From positions 62,001 through 126,000 of the forward strand of contig NC_010574.1 in the NCBI RefSeq assembly GCF_000165395.2: 64,000 nt of DNA, given 5' to 3'. Position 1 is the first letter of the stretch. Every line of letters starts with the position of its first letter. A program made the translations under genes and the position numbers. The notes below the pieces were generated by a model that did no database searches, was not told the DNA's origin, and was given only the letters and a program-made list of their open reading frames with translations. This DNA is from Babesia bovis T2Bo (lineage: Eukaryota; Apicomplexa; Aconoidasida; Piroplasmida; Babesiidae). Below, piece by piece: positions 32,197 through 43,389 of the stretch.

Positions 32197-35100
32197 ATGG
32201 CACCGGAGACATGGAAGCCACACGAAAGCCTCACCCAGGCTCCCACCAACCTGAAGGAGGCCATTGACTGGGTCCTCAGGGTAACTGGTAGGGATGGTAA
32301 GAACAATGACAAGGCGGCTTCGCCGCCACAATTCGGGTGCCTCTGTTTCCTGGCCAAGGCAATAAAGGACCTACTGTATGACGCCAGGTCCCCGGGGACC
32401 CCTGGTCCCAGCCCTGAGAGGAACTGGGATGGCATACTCCTGGACCAGGAGAAGGACATAGTGCTACCAGTGCTCACTGACCTGGGACTGGTCAATAGTG
32501 ACAGCACTAGTGCCAGTACTACCTCTAGTTGTGCTGGTGGTACTGAGGTCATAGGGACACTGATAGAGCAGTTGGCACTGGGACTACAAAAGTGGGTTGG
32601 GTGGCAGGAAGGGGATACTTGTTGTCTTAAGGGAACAGATGGGATAGGAAAGGAGTGTAAATGTCCGGCTGGTGTTGGTGGCCAGTGTTGTACCGGTGCT
32701 GGTGGTACTACTTGTCATGACTGTACCAAGTGTGGTACCGGTGCCAGTAGTGGTAGCGCTGACAAAAAATGCTACCAATCGGCCTATTGCAAAACAAAGA
32801 GTTCTTCCAGTAGTGGATCCAGTTCCGCTGAGAACTACCTTTGGCCCACCCTCTCGGAAAAGCCAGTAGAGGTCCACCTCCTGGCCCGTATTTTCCTAGG
32901 GTCAGTATGTCTCATCTGGAGTGGACTCAGTCAGTTGGGGTTCCTAACGGGTGGGAAGAGTGATGAGAGGTGGAGCCAGAGTAAGCTGCATGAGATAGAG
33001 GGTGCCAATGTCGGTCTCGGCTCATTCATGGCAGCCATGGGCTATGACCTGGATAGGTTGAATCAGGGAGTTCCAGGTAAGTACTGCCTAGGGTAGTCAT
33101 GTGGACTAATGGTGGAGTAGGTAATAAGAATGGAGGGTTTGTGCACGAATTGTTGACGGATAAAGCTAAGGGAGTACCGTGGAAAGAATTCCAGGGTGGC
33201 AGTACCTCTCAGAGTAAGTCCTACCTCCTCTATAGTACCAATGTGACCCAGACAGTGTAGCTGAGTACTACAGTAGTATCTATACTACAGCACAGAGTGC
33301 TGCCAAGGGCAGCTCTAAGAGTACTGAATCCATTTGTAAGGAGTACCCCCTATTGGTACTACACATCCTGGCCAGTGGGTACTTCAGGGCAGGTAGTGCC
33401 GGTGCTAACAAAGTGACGCCGGCTTCGCCGGCCACGCCAAAGAAGGATGAGACCCCCTCTCCTAGGAAACCACGAACAATCCGAGAGATCCTATACTGGC
33501 TAAGTGCATTGCCCTATAGTCAGGGGTACAAGGCACTGGTAGGGAGGATGAAAGATAAGTATCCTCCTAAAGATGGAAAGCCACAGGAAACAGTGGAACA
33601 GATAGAGCTCTACAATGATAGCGATGGTTCTGCCAGTACCACCCTCCAGCGTAAGGACATTACCCACTACCTAATGGCCGCCTGTGGCTACTGCCCACTG
33701 GTACTCATCGGTATCCAGGGGACCATAGAAAGGGAAGTTAAGACAGAGACACAGCCAGCACCGGCAGGTGAGTGATATATACAGTGATAAAAGGGCGCCT
33801 TCGGCGCAACAGTGCCCTAGGGGTTGTCATGTGGACTTATGGTGTAGTAGGTGCTGTATCTCCGGCAGCGGCGGCCAAGAATACCTGTCCCAAGCATAAG
33901 GAAAAACCTCATGAGAGGTGTAAACTAGAGAAGAGTGCCAATACGGATACAACCAAAGCACAGTCTTCCACTAGTGAACTCAAGGAAGGTGAAGTCTGCT
34001 ATGGCGGGTACCACCTGGAAGTATCCAAGTTTGGTAAGTACTCAGAGGGGTACCCATTAGTAGTACCAGTGACACTGTCTAAAACTCTATATAGGTCCCC
34101 TCCACGGAATGTATGCCAATGGGCTCTTTGGCTTCCAGATGGACGGCTCTGCCGCCCAGTGCCTGGACCAACTGAGGGTATATGTCTACCACTGCTTCTA
34201 CCAGCTCTATTTCCTAAGGAAGCAGTGTAGTACTGGTGTTGAAGTGGGAGGAGTAGGAGGAGCGAAGACAGTGCTGGGCTGGCAGAGTTGTAGGTATGGT
34301 AGTGGAGTGAATCCCAGTGGTGGAGTCAAGAATTCACATCCTTGGTTATGTGAGACCAAAAGTAGGTTTTAGTACAGATACTATGGGAGGGCCATGTGTA
34401 TAATAGAGAACGTTATCAGTGTCTTATATGGCGCTACAGAGTAGTCATGCACTAATGGTGTAGCAGGTGGGACGGACTGTCAGTGCAAGACTGTCAGTGG
34501 TAAGGACTCACCACTGATGTTATTCCTGTGTGATGGAATAGGATCTATGGTCTGCAAAAGGACAGTGGAAAGAACCCCCGATAGTGATACGAACACCTAT
34601 CCCGAAATTATTGAGCATATTAACACTAAGGATGACAATCCTAAGGGTCACTTCGACCCGCCACTGCTGAAGTTCCCTCAGATATGTCCTGTTCCTATGG
34701 GATGGCAGTCAGAGAGTAAATATGGTCACTTCAAAGGTACGTCTCATTACTCTATAAACCACTACTCCATGGTACCCCAAAGGCACTGTATATATACTAG
34801 GGGCACCCCCTGGGCGCCACAGTAGCCCTAGTGACCAACAGTGACTCATGGTGTATACAGATTTGAAAGAGACGCACAAGACAGAGGCACTACAGCAACC
34901 AGGTACGTCCCACAGTATATTACATGGACTCATCCTCTAGCAGGCCAAGGCACTTACCCTGTACACTGCACTGGGAATACACTGTCACATCTCCTGGAGT
35001 ACTACTGTGATCCATCGCGGTGCCATGGCTCCCTGGTGGTACTACTGAGACTACTGGCGTGTATTACTCCTACGGTGCCACGGACTCTGGGTGACCTCTT

Positions 35101-36309
35101 TGGGTTCTATTACTATGTAGTCTACATTGGTAGTTATAGACGTTGGGATTTTAAAATTAAAGGTGTGAGGGAGGCATTAGGAAAAGAAGTAAAGGAGCTC
35201 TCCCTGTATATGGACGGAAATGATGATGGTGATAATACAGGAGTGATAAAGGCATTAAAAGCGTGGAATAAAGAAGGTACTTGTGAGAAAGACAGTCACA
35301 CTGGCGTTAATGAAGGCTCCCTAAAAACCCTATATGGATGTACTAAAGGCACTGGACAGTGCTGTCCATACTTATCCCCCCTGAGTGGCCAGCAGTATGG
35401 CCAGTTGAGTCCCTTGATGGCAGGGACCTACCTGTCATGGTTGGTCTATTTGATAGAGGGGTTCAGGACAGGACTAGAGGGGTTGAAAGGGGAGTTTCAG
35501 GGGATTGATTGTAAGGATTCAGAGTGTCATAATGGTGAGTTGTAGCACTTAGCACGCGCGCCGTATAGCGATAGTGGCTGACAGTGTCCATTAGTAGGGC
35601 GCGCAACAGTACCATATGGATTAATGATGTAGTAGGTGCGGTAGGAGGTGCTGCTGGATGTGGTGCTGACTGCAAGCAAGGAAGTCACGGTACGACATGC
35701 AGCAGTGGTAGTGGCAGTGGCGGAGTCTGTAAGTGTGCCTCTGTCGTATCATGTACCGGGGTACTACCGGTATTGTACAAGTATGGCTTTGGGTATGGTA
35801 ATGTAGAGAAGCTGCACAATGGTCCAGGTAAGTTGTAGTATAGTAGTATGGATAGTGTAGAGAGAGTGTAGCAGTAGTTTTGGTAAAAGTTTCACAAAAG
35901 TTTAGCAGCACTTTTGCTGAAAGTTTTATAAGGGCGCCTGCGGCGCAACAGTGTCCTAGGGGTATTAAATGATGTTGTAGGTCCGAAGAAGTGTGATGCA
36001 TTCCTAACTACACTGAACAAGGTCCTAGAGGGTGAACACCTCAAGACAGGTGGCTCTAACACAGGCCTCCACCATGAAATAAATAAGCTCATCTACACCA
36101 CCAGGCTGCCCTGGATCTTTGTTCTCACGGTAGCGTGGCTAATGGCGGTGCTATACCTAGCATTTGGTGCCATATGGCCACTGGACTGGACACATATGAG
36201 GTCACATTGTAGGGGATGGTTCAGGAAGGGTAGTCTGAGTCCATGGGAGGTACTGATGGTGGGTAAGAAGAAGGGGAGGGGGATACTAGAGTTTTTTGGT
36301 AAGACATAG
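32197..36309 (+). CDS. ves1beta: ves1-beta: variant erythrocyte surface antigen, beta subunit
   Basis: Multi-exon gene starting MAPETWKPHESLTQAPTNLK. Exon 1 runs to about 33075 with the family start, a Cys-rich segment (CKCPAGVGGQCC) and LARIFLGSVCLIWSG. Later exons carry AAKGSSKSTESICKEYP, LHILASGYFRAGS, TIREILYWLSALPYSQGYK, CPLVLIGIQGT, YHCFYQLYFLRKQC, CPVPMGWQSESKYGHFKG, TLGDLFGFYYYVV and SGQQYGQLSPLMAGTYLSWL. Near the end are SVVSCTGVLPVLYKYGFGYG and the membrane span (FVLTVAWLMAVLYLAFGAIW), with a tail ending ILEFFGKT. About ten exons rejoin with consistent phase and no break was found, so the gene appears intact. More introns and a smaller size than ves1-alpha are the known difference between the two forms. 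Introns share a conserved 3' end (see findings). Confidence 0.88.
33793..33807. repeat. GC hairpin with TTC loop (intron copy)
   Basis: GGGCGCCTTCGGCGC inside a ves1-beta intron, followed by AACAGTG, the same flank as the copies at 35932 and 36311. Confidence 0.75.
35876..35946. repeat. ves-tail repeat plus hairpin inside the last ves1-beta intron
   Basis: TTTTGGTAAAAGTTTCAC, AAAAGTTTAGCAGCACTTTT and GCTGAAAGTTTTATA lead into the hairpin GGGCGCCTGCGGCGC at 35932-35946. The AT-rich part is the reverse complement in style of the 27152-27380 array. Its presence inside an intron shows that the repeat is transcribed with the gene. Confidence 0.65.
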
Positions 36310-36310
36310 T

Positions 36311-36324
36311 GGCGCCTTCGGCGC
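36311..36324. repeat. GC hairpin with TTC loop directly after the ves1-beta stop
   Basis: TGGCGCCTTCGGCGCAACGG begins at the base after the TAG at 36307-36309. The ves1-alpha gene has TGGCGCCTTTGGCGCAACAG in exactly the same place after its own stop at 27544. Confidence 0.75.
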
Positions 36325-36402
36325 AACGGTGTCTCTAGGGGCAGTGGCAGTGTTAGGGACAATGTGGCATCAATATTTATCGATGTATAGTTATGACCTC
36401 AG

Positions 36403-36545
36403 ATAAAGTTTAGTATAAAAGTAGTAGCAATGTTAGTAAACATTTCGTAGTGATTTATTAAAATTTTCGTCCTATATTCAGTAAAAGTTTACTACGGGTT
36501 TTGGTAAAGGTTTGGCATTATTTTTGATAAAAGTTTTATAACAGC
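36403..36545. repeat. AT-rich ves-tail repeat array (right copy)
   Basis: Imperfect motifs such as AGTAAAAGTTTACTACGGG, TTTTGGTAAAGGTTTGGC and GATAAAAGTTTTATAACAGC downstream of ves1-beta. It is the mirror-image counterpart of the array at 27152-27380, so each gene of the divergent pair is followed by one. Confidence 0.6.
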
Positions 36546-36623
36546 TTAATGGCACTTTTCGTGGGAAATTATTATGTATTCAAAGCACAGAATATGGTGT
36601 AGTAATACGTTTTTGTGACCACA

Positions 36624-36660
36624 TAGTGAGTATATAGTGAGTATATAGTGACTATACAGT
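36624..36660. repeat. Short tandem repeat TATATAGTGAG
   Basis: About three copies of a 12-base unit (CATAGTGAGTATATAGTGAG, TATATAGTGAC). The rest of the spacer between 36310 and 36956 holds the ves-tail array and a short hydrophobic ORF (36768-36863). Confidence 0.7.
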
Positions 36661-36956
36661 GTTAACAGCTTGTCGTTATCCTTGGTTAATCAACAGTCTC
36701 ACTCTACTAATGTAGACAGTATTTACATGGAATAACACATTCACTAGTCCACACAGTACTATATAGAATGCCCCCGCACAAAGGTCTGTTTAGTGGGGCC
36801 ATAATTTATGTTGGTCTTACCCTGGTGGGGTTTATAGAGTATGGGGGTGATGGGGTAGTGTAGAGACATATGGATAGTATGCGCGCCCTAAGGACGGTAC
36901 CTGACAATGTCCGTCACAGTGGCGCGCCCAGTACTAGGGAAATCATTATTGTACAG

Positions 36957-39900
36957 AATGTATATGTGGCCTGGCGGCGGCAGTGACTGACCTACTGCAG
37001 TCAGTAGAACTGGAGTACCATGGTAAGTACCCAGTACTAGCGTAGCCCTTTCTAGTACTACTACTGGTATACAGTACCTCATGGTGTTTAGGCTATGAAG
37101 GAGAAAGTAGTGGCAAGGGCGCCACTGATACACAAGTCAAGGAACACCTCAATGAACTATTCTCCCTAGTCCAGGGACTAGGCGGTACTGCAGTGGTCCG
37201 GACCTACATAGACCAGTTGGCACAGGTACTCAGTGCACTCGTTGGGTGGAGTAGGATAGATCAGTGTAGGAATGGCAGCTGTGGTGGCAATGACAAACCA
37301 CATGGCAAAGAGAAGTGCGAGTATCTGAAGGATAAAGCGCCGAGTAACAAGTGTGGCACCTGTGGTTGCATGAAATGGGTAGTGATCCAGGGCATCGATT
37401 GGGTACAACTGGGCAGGGGATGTACCAAGTGTAAGGATAGTGGTGGTGAAGAAGAGAGAAAGAAGCAGAACTGTGAGTGTGGTACTGATGATGAACAGGA
37501 GTGCTCTCCGGAGAGCTGTAAATGCGCTTTAGCAGGCAAATGCTGCAAGTGTTGTTGTAAGGATTGTAGTGGGAAGTGTAAGGATGCCAAGTGTAGTTGT
37601 GATAAGGAGAAATATAAATGCCATGAGGAAAAGAAGGGAGAGAATGACGTTCAACGTGGCGATTACACAATAGAAAGCTATATGTCAGCATATGCCAAAA
37701 CGTTGTATCAGTCATATGTAGGAGGATCAAATGCGATAATCCGACAACCTACTTGGAATGATCTCAAGTACTTACCAGATCCTGACACTCCCTCCCAACG
37801 CCGCCACCAATGTGCCCGTATTTTACTAGGCTCAGTATGTCTCATTTGGAGTGGCATTACCTATATGCATTGGACGGGAAAGTGGACCAAAACCAGTCCA
37901 TACTGGAACAATCACATCCTCGACGGTAGTGGTATAGATGACGGTACACTATCCCAATGGCTGCAGGCCTTAGGGTTTCCTAGGGAAATGTTGAACAGCA
38001 AGGGGCCGAAAAATAGATTAGATCAGGTTATATGGGATGGATTTATGGGACAACTGTTTCTAGGGTTTACTCACCCTACAGGTGTTTATGGTCAGGACGG
38101 TAATACAGCAAAACAACCGTACGATATGAATTACGCCGGTTTTGTACATACTGCACATAGGGACTCGTTCAATGAAGAAGCTAGTGTCTTTCCTAAGAAT
38201 AGCAGCTCTAGTACTGGCCAAGTCAGTGACATTAACCAGCACAAAATGGGTGCCATATTCAAGCTCTACATTTTATCATGTGCCTACTTTACTGGATTGC
38301 AGAAAAAGAGTACTAAAAGTGCAATTCAGAATACTACCCCTAACACTCCCAAGACCATCCGGGAAATCCTCTACTGGCTTAGTGCATTGCCCTATAGTCA
38401 GGGATATAAGGGAATACTAGGCTACGGCAAAGAAAGACTAGAAAAGGTACTGGAACATGCCACGGAGAAAAAGCTTAAATTTATCCAAACAGGCCGTAAC
38501 GCTCCCATTACAGTTGATGAATTCAACCTGTTTGCCCACTTCCAAGCAGTGACCCAGTATTGCCCACTGGTCCTCATAGGTATCCAGGGTGGAATACACA
38601 GTACTGATAGCACTGACAGCACTAAAGAACCTGCCATCCACTCCCTCTACGCTAACACTGAGTGCAACTTCACCTATCCCACTGTATCCATCCAAGCATA
38701 CAACCAGGTGGTACACTACATTAGGGCTCTATTCTACCAACTCTATTTCCTTAGGAAGCAATGTGCAGTTAAAGTGGCTCTAGGAGGGAAATGGCGTGAA
38801 TGTAGGTATGGTAAAGATGTGCTTGGGAAGAATGCCATTAGCTGGATGTGCCTGGGGTGTGACCCCATGGAGCATGATAGGAAAAATAGGGTAGGGAAGG
38901 TAAAGGGGGAGTTGGTGGAGTTATTGAAGAAGGTAGAAAAGGGAGAGGAATCGGAGGATGGAGAGGGAGATGGTGGATCAGAGAGTGAAGAGACAAAACA
39001 AGAAGATGAACTTGCAAAGAAGCTGAATGCACTCCTGGATGCTATTGGTCAGGTAGCGGTACAATTGGGTAATGCCCAGGAGGTATTGGAAAAGAAGGCT
39101 GAGAATAAAGCGATAGAGGGGGTGAAGAAGGCACTAGGGAAGGCTAAGGATGGACTGGAGAAGGCTAGGACGGGACTAAAGAGTGAGCTGGGAGGGGATG
39201 TAGAGTTCGCGGAGACGTTTGGCTATGGGAAACTAAAGGAACTGATTGGCAATGATGGTAATGGAGGACTACTAGGGGAGCTGACGAATGGTAGTGGTGG
39301 AGCACTAGATACACTAGCGAATGGTAGTCATGCTGGGTCATTACAGCAGATAACTAGTGCTGGCGCTGATTGGCAGAAGGAATACAGCAGTGCCAAGGAC
39401 CAGATAAGTGATGCTATCAATAAGGTACGGGATGTATTGAAGCTAATGAAGCAGGGAGTCAAGACAGATGAATTAAAGAAGCAGTTAAATGGTCACGAAA
39501 AAGCGCTCCTTAATGCCATAGACAACATAGAAGATATTGTAGGCAGTACAAGATGTGTTCACTGCCAAGACCATGCCACCAAGTGTGGCCAACCACCAAT
39601 ACCCTCTATCTGTGAGAAATGCCACCAACAATACATGGAGGGCACACCGTCACCCCTCCAGGCATTCCTCGAGGATAGGTTACCAGGCTTTAGTTGTGAC
39701 GTAGTGCGAAACACTGACACAGACAAAGACACAGTATATCCACCCGCTGCATCCCACTTGGGACACTGTGGTGGTTCCGGACAGTGTTGCCCATTGCCAA
39801 TGGGATTTAGAGGGCAATTCTATAGTGGCAGCATCACTAATTGTACCGGCCAACGCCTTTACGGCATCCTGTACTTCTTCAGTAACGAGAATATGATGCA

Positions 39901-40996
39901 GTCGTGTGTCTATACACTGGTGAGGGTAACCGCAGCACTCAGTGCTACCACACCACAGGTATTGGGTGATGTATTCGGGTTCTTTAGAGGTGGTGTAGGA
40001 AATCCACTAAAAGGGAAGAACAAGAATAATGGTGAAGCGACATGTGGACACAATAAGGACCCATCTAATAAAGACAATGACGATTACTTTTGTGGCTGGT
40101 GTGCCTCTGGATTACGGGATGAAGTAAAGAAGATCGAGTGGATACCAAAGAAGGATCACGATGGAGGGCAATACAGAGGCACAGTAGGAGAAGCTCTGAT
40201 ACAGATTAAGGGCGATAAAGACACTGGTGGCAAACAGACAGGCACTACTTCCCTATCCACTCTCACAAAGGACTCAGAATACGTCTCCCCCCTAACAGGT
40301 GAGCTTTATACCGCAGTAAGTGCCACGTTCGGCAACACATACCTCTCATGGGTACTCTATCTATCAGATGCACTTGAAGGGGGGCTACTGTCACTTGCTA
40401 GTGCATTCAAGGAAATTGAATGCCGTGGTTGTACAGGATGTGACCCCAATAAGTGTAAGAAGGGACATCATGGTGAGAAGAATACAGAAAACAGTGGACA
40501 GTGTGGATGCCCTTCAATCGTATCATGTACCGGGGTACTACCGGTGTTGTACAGACATGGGTTTAGCTACGGTAACCCATTCAACCTGGAGGGGTACCAG
40601 CAGAATGATACGGATAAGGGAGATTATGGTATTACAGACAAGGGTGGGAAGAAGCATTGTCACGAGTTCCTAGAGAGCCTAAGCAAAGTACTAGAACACA
40701 CTGAGAAGGACACCGAGAAGAAGGACCAGCAAACTACCCATCCTCTGACAGAGCTACTAAAGCAGGTCGGCAAGCTCCAATACGACATACGGCTCCCGTG
40801 GATCTTTGTCCTCACGGTAGCCTGGCTAGTAGCGGTGCTCTACCTAGCCTTTGGTGCCATATGGCCACTGGACTGGACACATATGAGGTCGCATTGGTTA
40901 AGGGGTGGAGAGCACCAGTGGCAATGTATGTGGTATAAGGTAATGACGGGACGAAAGGGAAGAGTAGTGCTAGAGGGGTTGTATGTATTTTGGTAG
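36957..40996 (+). CDS. Second ves1-alpha copy lacking a recognisable first exon
   Basis: Exon 2 (36957-37022, ECICGLAAAVTDLLQSVELE) and exon 3 (37092-40996, opening YEGESSGKGATDT) match the ves1-alpha gene in order, length and splice sites. The long exon is open for about 1300 codons. It has the Cys/Lys-rich region, RHQCARILLGSVCLIWSG, TIREILYWLSALPYSQ, a Glu/Lys-rich variable segment with SEDGEGDGGSESEE, and the membrane span. Upstream of exon 2 the homologous intron sequence is present only from about 36878. The exon encoding LTDAPTNLKEAIDW is absent. The tail ends GRVVLEGLYVFW, unlike the ves1-alpha end. It may be silent and serve as a sequence donor, or use an unrecognised start. I list it as a CDS because the main exon is intact. 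Confidence 0.8.
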
Positions 40997-43389
40997 ACAG
41001 AGTGTCCAGTAGTGTATAGACAGTGCTAAATTATATACATCAGTATCACATACAACATATAATCGCGCTATAGGCGGTGGTCCTATAATGTGCATTAAAA
41101 ACGTACACATTCCAGTGAAACCAGTCCGTTGAACATTGCTAATATAGATTAACTGCGATGCCTATGGAAGGCTGGAGTCAGTCCACAGAGTAGCTACTGA
41201 GCGCCCTTTCATGGTACGACACATTCAAATTTATCCAGTGGATTCCATTACATGGCAGTGACTGCAATAGGTAATGGTACGTATGACGCACACACAGTAC
41301 ATCGTCTATGCCATTGGAGGTTCATACAGTAGAGTATCACGCCACAGAGCACTATAGGTGTCACATATGGTACACTCACTGTCAATGATACCACAGTCAC
41401 AGTGACCCAGGAACTACCACTGAGATAAAAGTACATGGTTACCGGGGTCGGAACTGCCAGTCCAGTCAGTAGTCTCTTTAGATATAGTGTGTTATAGGTA
41501 GCATACCCTGTCTAATGCCAGTCCAGGGAGCTACGTCTAGTGAGCTGTCTCTTAAGCTATACTGTCTAGATGGAAGACATTCTAATAGGTGACTGAATTT
41601 ATGATGTAGGTCCATGTAAGGAAAGTTTATCACCAGTGGTGGTGCATGATTAGTATAGCTGTATGTAGTGCCCGGAGAGGGATATGGAGGTGGGAGTGAA
41701 AGGCGTTACAGTTATTAGCGTGTCCTGGCTTTAAACGAACTACAGAGTTGCGTTAATGAGCTACGAAAAGTGTAACTCCTGAAGAATAACTGGTACAACA
41801 CGTGATACATATAACTGTTCTATTATTCAGTACTGGTTACTACACAATATGGTACAGGCTAATGCATAGCAAATCGTAGATTATGATAAGAATGGATGCT
41901 GCTTAGTAAATTCATGTTGACCTAGTGCTACATTCCAGGAGGGTTTGTTTTCCTTCTCTATATTTATCCTAGAAGCCCAAGCTAGATTTTGCCTTTAGCA
42001 GTTGGTGAATTCTGCTGAGCATGTGGCACATTGCAAAATTAAGTCATCTGACAGACTAATCGAGTTAGGTATTACTGAAATCAGTGATGCACTACTACAA
42101 TAAGTTTCTATTGAAATAAGCCACATACTAATGAAACAAGTTACGTAACACCATACCAAGTTGTACAACATGTAGCCTTTTGCGTTCATAGAATATATAC
42201 GTTTTCCAATGTGCATATTCATGGTAACGTGTTATTCATGTGTGTTGGGAGTGTAATGACACAGTGGAAGCATCTTTGATATAATTGATTACCAATGCTT
42301 TCACTGTTGTATCAAATAGTCAAGGTGTTCTACTAGGAGCCTTTATTAACGCTTCATATAGATCGATTTAGAGTGTCCAATTGCATCTTAAAATTTTAAC
42401 GTGGACGTTCCCATGAGTCTGTATGTGGGAACCATGTAGCACACTGGAATCAAGTCAATGATTACAATCGTAAAGTATCACCAATGACGATACTGGGTAT
42501 TTATAGAGAATATGATAGCAGCATTTTATGCTAGGTAATCATTTGCTATAACATAGTCGCTATATTATCTATGTTAGTTGTTTCTTGGGTGTTATTCCAT
42601 CCAACAAATGTGATTATTCATATGAAGAAATCGCATATAGATCGGTTTTATGTATATTCCAATAGAGAACACATGACTGTGAATATTGGCTAAAGTTGGA
42701 TAGGAAGATGAAGGCAGAGCGCTGAATAATGCTAGAGTAGAAGCACTTGGTACCATTCATACAGTATCTTCCAAAGAGTTACTAGACAAGCTTATTCGTT
42801 TATGGGACCTTTGTTTTTAAGGGTGCACACGATTCATTGATTACCAGTAATGTTAGTCGTAACGCAGATAGTAGCATTGTAAGAGTACTGATACAAATAT
42901 CATTGGAGGTGATACAGCATAATGCATTTCTGTAAGGTATAACTAGTTGTACCATAGTAGTATATTTGTGAACATCTATTGGACCATATCTATGCTAGAT
43001 ATTGGCCAGGAAAGCGACTAGAGGAAATCAATTCTATACATACCTCATATAATAATTGTGGCTGTCCACATAATTTGCTGCCAGCAGAATTAGTGTGGTT
43101 TCCTATGAGCAATGAGGATTAGATTATCAATACATCCATCGATACCATTCAAGAGAAAGTAACATTAAATAAAGAATAGTGTAATACCAGTGTAGTGCCT
43201 AGAGGATATTGCCACACGGTATATTGTACCATAGTTATCCCAAATACACCACCATATCTCTGCGAAGCCATGTAGCGACAACTATTGTAGAGAGGTATAT
43301 TCCAAGGTAACGCATGTACTATGAATGGGGGGCATGACAACAATTATGTCTAACAGTTAGCCATCTCACTCTTTACCGACTCTATCAAG
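40997..43389. other. 2.4-kb intergenic region downstream of the ves genes
   Basis: I see no supportable gene. Near 41585-41600 there is a possible relic of a ves1-beta intron-exon border: a TTTATGATGTAG string followed by GTCC, as at 35975. The rest is AT-rich and featureless to my reading. Confidence 0.35.

Noticed and set aside
41585..41625. Possible ves1-beta exon in the spacer downstream of the second ves1-alpha copy
   Set aside because: Only the acceptor-like string and a few bases match; no reading frame with ves motifs follows.
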